Of a DNA stretch of 8,738 nucleotides, positions 1 to 8,738 are shown in pieces (positions within the stretch are counted from its first letter, which is position 1; each line of letters begins with the position of its first letter). A program made the position numbers and the translations under genes. The DNA comes from DASPKO01 sp035628055 (lineage in GTDB: Bacteria; Planctomycetota; Phycisphaerae; Phycisphaerales; UBA1924): assembly GCA_035628055.1 (NCBI GenBank), contig DASPKO010000309.1, forward strand, positions 1 to 8,738, in the 5' to 3' direction. The notes beneath the pieces were generated by a model, which was not told the DNA's origin, did no database searches, and saw only the letters and a list, made by a program, of their open reading frames with translations.

Positions 1-2549
1 GACGGGAGCGTGATCGGGGCGCTGGTCAGGTCCCCGGTGCTGGTGCCGCCGTTGAAGAGGCAGGTGCTTTCCTGGTTGTACGCCATCCAGGACGGGCCGT
101 CGCAGAGCGGATTCACCGCGCAGCCGCTCGAGAGGTGCCACATCCCGGTGGTCGCCCAGCCGGGCGGGAGCCCGGCGAAGTGCTCCGTCATCACGGTCGT
201 GGTGGTCACGACCCCGATCTCATACGCGTACGTGTTGGTGGGCGCGTTGGGAGGGGTGGTGCGGACGCCGGTGGTGATGCCCTCGGCGGAGGCGTAGAAC
301 TGCGGCGCGCTGGCGCACGCCGCGGCCGGGACGGTCGCCGTGTACAGGTCGCCCGAGACAAGCGTGAGGGGCACGCTGGTGAAGGGGTCCGAGGGGCCGA
401 GCCGGTAGTGGAACATCTCCGAGCCGGCGACGACCGTGTCGTCCCCCGGGCGGACGCGGACGTTGACGTTCACCGGAGTCGCCGGCGCCACCAGCCCCGG
501 GACGGCGCCGTCGAGCGCGATCGTCATCCCCGCGGGCCCGCCCTGCACGTCGCCGGTGATCACCAGCGCGTACCCCTGGATCGCCTGGTTCACCGCGGCG
601 CCGTTGACCTGCACGGTCCACGAGCCGGGCACGGGCGAGGTCAGGTGCACCTGCTCCACGTTGTTCTTGGTGTCGCGCGTCCCGCCCGGCGCCGACTGCC
701 CCGCCGCGAACACGTTCCCCTTGTACTCGGTCCCGTCCGGGGCCGTCACCACCAGGTCCAGGTCGTTGATCACCGGGTTGGCCGCGTTGGCCGCGCCCGG
801 GGGCTCGCAGTACACGAGCGTGATCTTCAGCGGCTGCGAGGAGGAGAGGACCGCGACGGCCGTGCTGGCCGACCCGGCCGTGACCAGGCCCTGCGCGTGC
901 CGCACGTCCTGCACCACCAGCTTGCGCGCGTCGCCCGAGAAGAAGAGGGCGTTGTCGGCCAGCAGGCGGCCCCATCCCTCCTGGTTGCTCGGGTACCCGG
1001 TGATGCCGGTCATGTCGACCGCGGAGTTGAGCAGCATCGCCTTGACGAGCGCTCCCGAGGGGGTGAAGGCCTCGCCGCCACCGCTGACCCCGCCCGGGTA
1101 GAACCCGTCCATGAAGTACTGGTGGGTCAGCATGGCGATGCCGGCGACCGCGGGCGTGGCCATCGACGTGCCCGTGAGGCTCGACGTCCCGCAGGCCGTG
1201 CCCGAGGCCGCCGAGTTGGTGTTGCACCCGGGGGCGTAGATCTCGGGCTTGCGGCGCCCGTCGGCGGTGGGGCCGGTGCCCCCCGTGCAGTGATTGCCCT
1301 GGCTCGGGGCGTCGGCGCAGTTGCCGACCGCGAGCAGGTTCTTGGCGTTCTCGGGGTTCTTGAGCTGGCTCAGGTTCGTGACCGCGAGGGTGACGATGTC
1401 GTCCTCGTTGAGCCACTGGAAGTTGTCGAAGCCGCGGCACATCGCGTCGTAGGCCGTCGTGCCGTCGTTGCCCCAGCTGTTGGTGTGCACCCGCGCGCCC
1501 TGGCCGTGGTGCGTGGTGAGGCTGTTGAAGACCGGCGCCTCGCCGAAGCTCGGGATGTCGTTGTACGCCACCTTGCCCAGGTAGGCCATGCCCCGGTTGG
1601 CCCCGGTGCCGTTGTCGCCCACCGACGTCCCGCAGACGTGCGTGCCGTGCGAGGAGGCCCCGAGGCTCGTGTTGTACGCGACGATCTTGCGGTGCAGCGG
1701 GCCGATCGGCTGCGTGTCGGAGAAGGCGCAGTGATTCCGGTCCAGCTTGGTGTCCAGCAGGCCCAGGACCTGCCCCTCGCCGTGCAGCCCGGCGTCCCAC
1801 AGCGGGAGGAACGGGGCCGGGGTGTTGATGTTGCTCTGGATGATCCACCGCGTGCTGTCGTTGCGCGGGGCCACGTCCGGCGCATCCTCGATGAACTGCA
1901 CATCGGGCCGCTGCGCCAGCACGGCGACCTGGTCGGCATTGAGTGCCGCCGAGATGGTCTCGTTGCCGTCGAGCTCCACGCGCCAGTAGACCGCCCCCCC
2001 GGGGAGCCGCTGGATCGCCTCGGCGACCGGGCCAGAGCGGGCGCCGTCAAAGAGGGTGACCACCACCGCGACCCTGCCGGCCTTGGCCAGCTCGAGACGG
2101 GCCGGCTCGACGTAGTCGCGGGTGCCGATCCCGGGCTCGATCTTCCAGGAGTCCTGGAACGGGCTGTGCCAGCGCACGAACTCCAGCCCCGCCACCCGCG
2201 CCCCGTCGGCCCGGTCCACCCAGGCGATCCAGGCGTTGTTGGGCAGGTAGTCGCCCAGCCGGACGCCCGCGGCCTCCAGCCGCGCGCGCCACGCCGGACG
2301 CATCGGCCCGGTGAGCTGAATCACCAACGGCCCCTTGGCAATACCGGCTAGCTTCTCCAAACCCCCAACCGGCCGCGCGGTGTCCACCCGCCCCGTCCGC
2401 AGGTCGAGGAACAGCTCGCCCTGCACCTCGCCTCCCACGCCCGCCGCCGGGTTGGCCGCCTTCGCCGAGCCGGCCTGGTCGATCGCGCCCGCCAGACCGA
2501 TGGCGCACCCGGCGAGAACTACCACAAACGACACCACGCGCATTGTCAT
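1..2549 (-). CDS. Secreted subtilisin-like serine protease (S8, KP-43-like), 3' end outside window
   Basis: A secreted endopeptidase, incomplete because the frame runs open off the left edge (849 residues visible from the ATG at 2549). Order of parts: hydrophobic signal segment (about 4-22); a propeptide-like region (about 25-230) with the 'LTGPMRPAWRARLEAAGV...YLPNNAWIAWV' pattern; catalytic domain (about 233-538); a beta-sandwich domain like the C-terminal domain of KP-43 (about 543-666, with NDLDLVVTAPDGT and NNVEQV); an Ig-like module (about 673-778); and the start of a MAM/laminin-G-like module (GMWHLSS from about 803). The triad is D266 (LLDTKLD), H301 (SHGTHVCGT) and S462 (GTSMATPAVAG); the likely oxyanion Asn is N392 (AVTNLS). 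The residues next to D266 and N392 are unusual. The catalytic domain has many Cys, suggesting disulfides outside the cytoplasm. Start: AAGGA lies 9 bases before the ATG at 2549; the in-frame ATGs at 2555 and 2543 are alternatives. Family assignment is firm; substrate unknown. Confidence 0.93.
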   Translation of the reverse strand, partial: MTMRVVSFVVVLAGCAIGLAGAIDQAGSAKAANPAAGVGGEVQGELFLDLRTGRVDTARPVGGLEKLAGIAKGPLVIQLTGPMRPAWRARLEAAGVRLGDYLPNNAWIAWVDRADGARVAGLEFVRWHSPFQDSWKIEPGIGTRDYVEPARLELAKAGRVAVVVTLFDGARSGPVAEAIQRLPGGAVYWRVELDGNETISAALNADQVAVLAQRPDVQFIEDAPDVAPRNDSTRWIIQSNINTPAPFLPLWDAGLHGEGQVLGLLDTKLDRNHCAFSDTQPIGPLHRKIVAYNTSLGASSHGTHVCGTSVGDNGTGANRGMAYLGKVAYNDIPSFGEAPVFNSLTTHHGQGARVHTNSWGNDGTTAYDAMCRGFDNFQWLNEDDIVTLAVTNLSQLKNPENAKNLLAVGNCADAPSQGNHCTGGTGPTADGRRKPEIYAPGCNTNSAASGTACGTSSLTGTSMATPAVAGIAMLTHQYFMDGFYPGGVSGGGEAFTPSGALVKAMLLNSAVDMTGITGYPSNQEGWGRLLADNALFFSGDARKLVVQDVRHAQGLVTAGSASTAVAVLSSSQPLKITLVYCEPPGAANAANPVINDLDLVVTAPDGTEYKGNVFAAGQSAPGGTRDTKNNVEQVHLTSPVPGSWTVQVNGAAVNQAIQGYALVITGDVQGGPAGMTIALDGAVPGLVAPATPVNVNVRVRPGDDTVVAGSEMFHYRLGPSDPFTSVPLTLVSGDLYTATVPAAACASAPQFYASAEGITTGVRTTPPNAPTNTYAYEIGVVTTTTVMTEHFAGLPPGWATTGMWHLSSGCAVNPLCDGPSWMAYNQESTCLFNGGTSTGDLTSAPITLP
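2478..2549 (-). other. Signal peptide of the protease, type I or lipoprotein
   Basis: The first residues read MTMRVVSFVVVLAGCAIGLAGA, broken here as MTMRVVSFVV then VLAGCAIGLAGA. One Arg is followed by an uncharged hydrophobic run. LAGC (residues 12-15) fits the lipobox consensus, which would give a lipid-anchored enzyme cleaved before C15. AGA (20-22) fits a type I signal peptidase site, which would release it. The hydrophobic run continues past the Cys, which slightly favours type I. The sequence alone does not decide. Confidence 0.7.
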
Positions 2550-2558
2550 ACCCATGCT

Positions 2559-2563
2559 TCCTT
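2559..2563 (-). promoter_or_regulatory. Ribosome binding site of the protease gene
   Basis: AAGGA on the minus strand, with 9 bases to the ATG at 2549 but only 3 to the ATG at 2555. This spacing is why I prefer the second of three closely spaced in-frame ATGs. The three choices differ by two residues each. Confidence 0.6.
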
Positions 2564-2579
2564 CTTGATGACTTGATGA
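2564..2579. repeat. Perfect tandem 8-bp duplication in the protease leader
   Basis: CTTGATGA occurs twice in a row on the plus strand (TCATCAAG twice on the minus strand), directly upstream of the AAGGA ribosome binding site. It forms an AT-richer patch in very GC-rich surroundings. It could be a slippage duplication in the untranslated leader or a binding site; nothing else shows which. Confidence 0.55.
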
Positions 2580-2657
2580 TTCGGGGCGCTGGCCGGGCCG
2601 CGAGAGCCGCGGGCGGCAAAGAGTGACCGGCCACCACCCGGGCCGGCTCCCTATCCG

Positions 2658-2666
2658 AGCATATCA
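2658..2666 (-). promoter_or_regulatory. Weak candidate extended -10 element for the protease gene
   Basis: TGATATGCT on the minus strand fits the extended -10 pattern TGnTATnnT and lies in the only AT-rich spot of the rarA-protease gap. I see no matching -35 hexamer at normal spacing. It lies about 110 bases upstream of the start codon. Speculative. Confidence 0.2.
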
Positions 2667-2744
2667 GACTGCAGTATGCCGCCCATCCGCTCCCTGGGCC
2701 CTCCCGGGTTCCAAAAAACTTGCGTAGAAGGGACGGCCGGGCCG

Positions 2745-2758
2745 CCGGGCACGCCCGG
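2745..2758 (-). terminator. Possible weak hairpin after rarA
   Basis: A perfect inverted repeat CCGGGC-GT-GCCCGG (minus strand) starts 11 bases after the rarA stop codon. Drawn with a realistic loop, the stem is 5 bp around CGTG. A T6 run (GTTTTTTGG) follows only about 30 bases later, so this is not a classic intrinsic terminator. At this GC content such repeats also arise by chance. Confidence 0.22.
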
Positions 2759-2769
2759 AACGAAAGTGC

Positions 2770-4176
2770 TTAGTCGGGTGCCCGGGTCTCGTCCGGCTGA
2801 TCGCCCCGGGCTCCGTCCAGCCCAAGGGCCGCCCGGATCGCCTCCAGGCGGGTGCGGAGTTCGGCCTCCTGCCCGTGTTCGGTTGGCCGGTAATAACGAG
2901 GGCCCAGGACCGGCAACTCGGACCCTCCCACCGGCCCATAGCCCGGCACCAAGGCCCCCTCGGTGTGGGTGTACCGGTAACCGGCGCCGTGGACCGGGCT
3001 CCCTTCCGACCGGGGCGCGTGCCGGTCGCGGAGGGGCACCGGCACCGCAACCGTCCGGCCCTGCCGCACGTCATCGAGGGCCGCCTCGATCGCCGCGTAG
3101 CTGGCGTTGCTCTTGGGCGCCAGCGCGAGGTAGGTGGTCGCCTGGGCCAGGGTGATCCGGGCCTCGGGCATCCCGATCCGCTCCACCAGCTCCCACGCGG
3201 CGGCGCAGAGCGAGAGCGCGCGCGGATCGGCGTTGCCGATGTCCTCGGAGGCCAGGATGGCCAGGCGGCGCGCGATGAAGCGCGGGTCCTCACCTCCCTC
3301 GAGCATGCGCGCCAGCCAGTACAGGGCCGCGTCCGGGTCGCTGGCGCGCACCGACTTGATGAACGCGGAGATGACGTCATAGTGCTGGTCCCCGCCCGCG
3401 CGGGCGTCGTAGACGGCGAGCTTGCGCTGGATGGACTCCTCGGCCTCGGCCCGCCCGATCACGACCGGTTCCTGCCCGCGCGCCGAGAGCACCGCGACCT
3501 CGAGCGCGCTGAGGGCGCGCCGGGCGTCGCCGTCGCTCGCCACCGCCCAGGCGCTCAGGGCGTCATCCGAGACGACCAGCCGCGGGGGGCTGGCCCCCGT
3601 CAGCCGCCCGTACCCCCGCCCGGGGTCCGCGAGCGCCCGCCGCAGCACCTGCATCACCTCGTCAATGCTCAGCGGCTCGAAGCGGAAGACCGTCGAGCGC
3701 GAGATCAGCGCCGAGTTGAGGGCGAACATCGGGTTCTCCGTCGTCGCCCCGATCAGCGTGATCAGCCCGCGCTCCACGTCGGCCAGGAGCACGTCCTGCT
3801 GCGACTTGCTGAACCGGTGGATCTCGTCGAGGAACAGGACGGTCTTGCGTCCCGAGGAGGCCAGCCGGGCCTCGGCCTCGTCGAGGATGGCGCGGATGCG
3901 GGCCACGCCGACGGCGGCCGCGTTCTCGCGCTCGAAGTGCCGGTCCAGGTGGTTCGCGATCACCTCGGCCAGCGTCGTCTTTCCCGTGCCGGGCGGGCCG
4001 TGGAAGATGACGCTCGTGAGCGTGCCCGCGTCGAGCATCCGCCGGAGCAGCTTGCCCGGGCCCAGGATGTGCCGCTGCCCGACCACCTCGGCGAGCGTGC
4101 GCGGGCGCAGGCGCGCCGCCAGGGGCTCGGCCTCGCGGCGGGCCTTCTCGCGCTGCCCGGCGAAGAGGTCGGCCAT
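2770..4176 (-). CDS. rarA: Replication-associated AAA+ recombination ATPase RarA/MgsA
   Basis: RarA (MgsA, homologous to eukaryotic Mgs1/WRNIP1) is a cytoplasmic AAA+ ATPase that acts at stalled replication forks on single-strand/duplex junctions. The protein has 468 residues, close to the 447 of the E. coli enzyme. Visible motifs: Walker A GPPGTGKTT (60-68), Walker B LFLDEIHRF (114-122), sensor 1 GATTENP (143-149), arginine-finger segment SALISRSTVF (R160) and sensor 2 GDARRAL (216-222). The helical C-terminal tetramerisation region follows, with SAFIKSVRASDPDAALYWLA (270-289) and RRLAILASEDIGNADP (303-318). The segment usually reading YxYPHD...QQYLP is altered here (YRYTHTEGALVPGYGP, from about 400), though the RYYRPTEHGQE tail matches the family. 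Start: the ATG at 4176 (MADLFAGQ) matches where the family begins; an in-frame ATG at 4239 would add 21 residues without conserved character. No clear Shine-Dalgarno sequence is visible. It begins 94 bases after acsA and may be cotranscribed with it. Identification is secure. Confidence 0.96.
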   Translation of the reverse strand: MADLFAGQREKARREAEPLAARLRPRTLAEVVGQRHILGPGKLLRRMLDAGTLTSVIFHGPPGTGKTTLAEVIANHLDRHFERENAAAVGVARIRAILDEAEARLASSGRKTVLFLDEIHRFSKSQQDVLLADVERGLITLIGATTENPMFALNSALISRSTVFRFEPLSIDEVMQVLRRALADPGRGYGRLTGASPPRLVVSDDALSAWAVASDGDARRALSALEVAVLSARGQEPVVIGRAEAEESIQRKLAVYDARAGGDQHYDVISAFIKSVRASDPDAALYWLARMLEGGEDPRFIARRLAILASEDIGNADPRALSLCAAAWELVERIGMPEARITLAQATTYLALAPKSNASYAAIEAALDDVRQGRTVAVPVPLRDRHAPRSEGSPVHGAGYRYTHTEGALVPGYGPVGGSELPVLGPRYYRPTEHGQEAELRTRLEAIRAALGLDGARGDQPDETRAPD

Positions 4177-4270
4177 GGCGCAATCGTACGGGCGGGGTCT
4201 TCCCGTCCGGGCGGGCCCCGGGGTCGCCGTCCGAGTCACGGTCCGGCGCGTTGACGCGTGCCCGTTCCCG

Positions 4271-6715
<2,445 letters not shown>

Positions 6716-6720
6716 GGGAT

Positions 6721-6726
6721 CTCCCC
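6721..6726 (-). promoter_or_regulatory. Ribosome binding site of acsA
   Basis: GGGGAG on the minus strand with five bases to the ATG at 6715. This is a reasonable Shine-Dalgarno match that supports the annotated start. Confidence 0.5.
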
Positions 6727-6766
6727 GGGGGCGTGCACCACGAAACTCTAGAGGCGCGTCCGCGGG

Positions 6767-6787
6767 CTCCCCCGGGCGGGCGGGGAG
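6767..6787 (-). terminator. GC-rich hairpin after gspE, possible terminator
   Basis: CTCCCC (minus strand) pairs with GGGGAG across a nine-base loop, starting ten bases after the gspE TAG stop. No T-run follows, so it would be an imperfect intrinsic terminator at best. It may instead be an RNA-stabilising stem or chance in a GC-rich gap. If it works, it separates acsA transcription from gspE. Confidence 0.27.
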
Positions 6788-6797
6788 AGCGGGCCCC

Positions 6798-8564
6798 CTA
6801 GCGCAGCAGCCGGTTCACCTCGGACTCGGTCGTGAGTCCGAGGCGGACCTTGTCCATGGCGTCGTCCATCATGGTGCGCATGCCCCCCGCGCGGGCGGTC
6901 TCGGCGAGCGAGACCGCGTCGCTCCCCTGAACGGTCACGCGCCGCAGGTCGTCGGTCACGCGCATGATCTCGAAGACGCCCAGCCGCCCGAAATAGCCCG
7001 TGCCGAAGCACTTCTCGCAGCGGGCCAGCCCGGAGGTCGTCGGGGCGGCGAAGCTGGCGGCGGCCTCGGTGCCGGCCGGCGAGAGGCCCGTCCCGGCGCA
7101 GACGGGGCAGAGGCGCCGAACGAGGCGCTGGGCGAGCACCGCCAGCAGCGTGCTCGTCACCAGGTAGGGCTCGACGCCCACGTCGATGAGGCGGGGGATG
7201 GCCCCCGGGGCGTCGTTGGTGTGGAGCGTGGCGAGCACCAGGTGGCCCGTGAGCGAGGCCTGGACCGCCAGTTGCGCCGTCTCCTTGTCGCGGATCTCCC
7301 CCACGAGGATCACATCGGGGTCCTGGCGGAGCAGGGCGCGGAGCCCGGCGGCGAAGGTCACGCCGCGCTTGACGTTCACCTGGGTCTGGCTGATGCCCTC
7401 GAGGTGGTACTCGACCGGGTCCTCGATGGTCATGACGTTCCGGCTGGCGCGGTCCACGTTGCCCAGGGCCCCGTAGAGCGTCGTGGTCTTGCCCGAGCCG
7501 GTGGGGCCGGTGACGAGGATAATGCCGGTGGTGCGCGAGATCAGGTCGGCCAGGTCGGCCTGCATCTCGCGGCTCATGCCGACCTGGTCGAGGGAGAGCT
7601 GCGTCTGGGTCTGGTCCAGGAGCCGCAGGACGATGCGCTCGCCGTAGACCGTCGGGATGACCGAGAGGCGGATGTCGACCTTGCGGTTCCCCAGGCGGAC
7701 GGTGGAGTGCCCGTCCTGCGGGCTGTGCCGGTTGGCGATGTCCAGCTCGGTCATGACCTTGAGGCGGCTGGAGATCGCGGGGGCCAGGGCCAGGGGCGGC
7801 GTGAAGGCGTCGGTGAGCATCCCGTCGATGCGGAAGCGGATGACCAGTCGCTCCTCCATGGGGTGGACGTGGATGTCGCTGGCGCGGCGGCGCAGGGCCT
7901 CGAAGAGGATCATGTTCACGAGGCGGATCACCGGCGTCTGGCGCGCGAGCTGGAGCAGGTCGGTCGACTGCTGGGCGGCGCCGGCGGCGGACTGGATGGC
8001 CCGCTCGTCGAGGGGCAGCTCCTCGACGATCTCGGTGACCAGGTCCTGCTTCTGCTCGTACCCCCGGTTGATGAGGTTGACGACCGCGGCGCGGGGCGCC
8101 AGCACCACGCGCACCGGCATGCCCAGGCGGTCCTCCAGCAGGCTGAAGGCCGCCGGCTGCATGGGCTGCGCCGTGGCGATGGTCATCACGTGCCCGTCGG
8201 ACTCGAGGCCCGCGACCAGACGCTCGCGGGCGAGCGAGCCGGGGACCAGCTCGTAGAAGCGCGCCGCCGATTCGTGGAGGCGGGGCTCGCCCTCGAAGCG
8301 CAGGCCCGTGCGCCGCGCGAGCAGCGAGAGCCCGGTGTGCTCGTCGAGGGCCAGAAGCGAGAGGAGCGAGTCCCAGGGCTCGAGGTCCGAGGCGGGCATG
8401 GTCGCCAGGGCCTGGGCCTGGTCGGGCGTGAGGGAGATCCCCCCCAGGGCCGAGAACTGCCGGGCGATCTCCGCCCAGTGGCCGCGGGCGCGCGCGGGAA
8501 CCGCCGGGCCCGCGGGAGCGCCGGCCAGCCGCCGGCCCGGGAGGAGCCGCGCGGGGCGCCTCAC
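6798..8564 (-). CDS. GspE/PilB-family secretion or type IV pilus assembly ATPase
   Basis: Hexameric cytoplasmic ATPase that powers pseudopilus or pilus assembly at the inner membrane in type II secretion or type IV pilus machines. The product has 588 residues, normal for the family. Visible parts: an Arg/Pro-rich start (1-28); a degenerate GspE N-terminal (MshEN-like) region to about 180 with HVMTIATAQP and GMPVRVVLAPRAAVVNLI; ASDIHVHP (228-235); Walker A GPTGSGKTT (353-361); Asp box IEDPVEY (380-386); Walker B segment DPDVILVGEIRD (415-426, E423); His box TGHLVLATLHTNDA (439-452); and a zinc-type four-cysteine site (C486, C489, C516, C519) ending in GTGYFGR. GTG start overlapping the upstream stop as GTGA, with GGAG nine bases before it. 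No retraction-ATPase (PilT) features: the N-terminal region and Cys site mark an assembly ATPase. Neither GspF/PilC nor a pilin gene is in the window, so GspE versus PilB stays open. Confidence 0.93.
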   Translation of the reverse strand: MRRPARLLPGRRLAGAPAGPAVPARARGHWAEIARQFSALGGISLTPDQAQALATMPASDLEPWDSLLSLLALDEHTGLSLLARRTGLRFEGEPRLHESAARFYELVPGSLARERLVAGLESDGHVMTIATAQPMQPAAFSLLEDRLGMPVRVVLAPRAAVVNLINRGYEQKQDLVTEIVEELPLDERAIQSAAGAAQQSTDLLQLARQTPVIRLVNMILFEALRRRASDIHVHPMEERLVIRFRIDGMLTDAFTPPLALAPAISSRLKVMTELDIANRHSPQDGHSTVRLGNRKVDIRLSVIPTVYGERIVLRLLDQTQTQLSLDQVGMSREMQADLADLISRTTGIILVTGPTGSGKTTTLYGALGNVDRASRNVMTIEDPVEYHLEGISQTQVNVKRGVTFAAGLRALLRQDPDVILVGEIRDKETAQLAVQASLTGHLVLATLHTNDAPGAIPRLIDVGVEPYLVTSTLLAVLAQRLVRRLCPVCAGTGLSPAGTEAAASFAAPTTSGLARCEKCFGTGYFGRLGVFEIMRVTDDLRRVTVQGSDAVSLAETARAGGMRTMMDDAMDKVRLGLTTESEVNRLLR

Positions 8565-8738
8565 GAGCGCCCGCTCCGCACGGGCTGGGGCGGGGGGAGC
8601 GTGCCGTCCCCGAAGATGTCATCGTGAACGCGCCGCGGCCCGCCCGCGGGGTCGATCCGCACGGGCTGGGGAGCGGGAATGACGGGGTCAAGGTCGGCGG
8701 CGTCGAGCGGGCCGCGGCTGAGCAGGCGCAGGTCGGCG
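8561..8738 (-). CDS. Unrecognised protein, Pro-rich C-terminus only (5' part outside window)
   Basis: The frame enters from the right edge and ends with TGA at 8561-8563, giving the last 58 residues (ADLRLLSRGPLDAADLDPVI at the start, SGRS at the end). It is polar and Pro/Arg-rich, has no membrane segment and contains PQPVR twice, 27 codons apart. Its stop overlaps the gspE start (GTGA), the usual sign of translational coupling, and the gspE Shine-Dalgarno sequence lies inside it. The context suggests a role with the secretion or pilus ATPase, such as a secretin or other machine part, but the visible part shows no domain that would name it. The other two minus-strand frames lack support: one meets a TGA within 17 codons. 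I do not recognise it. Confidence 0.7.
   Translation of the reverse strand, partial: ADLRLLSRGPLDAADLDPVIPAPQPVRIDPAGGPRRVHDDIFGDGTLPPPQPVRSGRS
8574..8577 (-). promoter_or_regulatory. Ribosome binding site of the ATPase gene
   Basis: GGAG on the minus strand, nine bases before the GTG at 8564 and inside the 3' end of the upstream gene. Together with the GTGA overlap it supports the GTG as the true start. Confidence 0.45.
8575..8671. repeat. 16-bp direct repeat, two copies (8575-8590 and 8656-8671)
   Basis: TCCGCACGGGCTGGGG occurs exactly twice, offset by 81 bases, which is 27 codons in the frame of the partial gene. Both copies encode PQPVR in its C-terminus. It looks like an internal duplication in a Pro-rich tail. 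The left copy also covers most of the gspE ribosome binding site. Confidence 0.6.

Noticed and set aside
220..1848. A 542-codon minus-strand frame inside the protease region
   Set aside because: It is Arg/Pro/His-rich without motifs, while another minus-strand frame over the same bases gives the catalytic Asp, His and Ser and domain signatures.
135..2351. A 738-codon plus-strand open frame opposite the protease
   Set aside because: The translation is Arg/Val/Gly-rich with no domain, and the minus-strand frame here encodes a clear subtilase. High GC removes stop codons from the opposite strand.
1..2549. The protease as a frameshifted pseudogene
   Set aside because: I translated the whole stretch; the codon positions of D266, H301, N392 and S462 and the last codon at 3-5 are all in one frame with the ATG at 2549, with no internal stop.
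4177..4239. A longer RarA starting at the ATG at 4239
   Set aside because: The extra 21 residues are Thr/Pro/Arg-rich and not family-like; MADLFAGQ at 4176 fits the normal N-terminus.
4177..4270. A terminator or promoter in the acsA-rarA gap
   Set aside because: Only very short GC palindromes such as CGCG-TCAA-CGCG are present, with no T-run or convincing -10/-35 pair.

Overview
The window is a very GC-rich bacterial segment whose codons overwhelmingly end in G or C. All five genes I can support lie on the minus strand, so transcription runs from the right edge to the left. The gene content and the style of the secreted protease suggest a planctomycete, perhaps of the Phycisphaerae. The pointers are the N-terminus of RarA, the cysteine-rich KP-43-like subtilase with its downstream beta-sandwich modules, and the Gly/Pro/Ala-rich loops inserted into a core enzyme. 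This placement is inference from remembered family features, not a search.

From right to left in transcription order: the 3' end of an unrecognised gene with a Pro-rich C-terminus (8561-8738, cut by the window edge) overlaps by four bases (GTGA) a GspE/PilB-type secretion or pilus assembly ATPase (6798-8564, GTG start). After an 82-base gap with a GC-rich hairpin comes acetyl-CoA synthetase acsA (4271-6715). It has all the expected catalytic motifs but carries about 100 extra low-complexity residues in one loop and about 20 in another. After 94 bases comes rarA/mgsA (2770-4176), a replication-associated AAA+ ATPase. After a 214-base gap comes a secreted subtilisin-family (S8) protease (start 2549 or 2555), which is open to the left edge, so its C-terminus lies outside the window. 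I translated the protease across the whole stretch and found one continuous frame with the catalytic Asp, His and Ser in place.

The genes do not form one pathway. The unknown gene and gspE are probably one translationally coupled unit. acsA (acetate activation) and rarA (replication-fork maintenance) are housekeeping genes that happen to be neighbours. The protease has its own leader with the strongest Shine-Dalgarno match of the window. No RNA gene, CRISPR array, insertion sequence, phage gene or defence system is visible, and no stretch above 300 bases lacks a gene. I did not find a new multi-gene system. The points most worth a second look are the AcsA insertions and the altered residues beside the catalytic Asp and oxyanion Asn of the protease.
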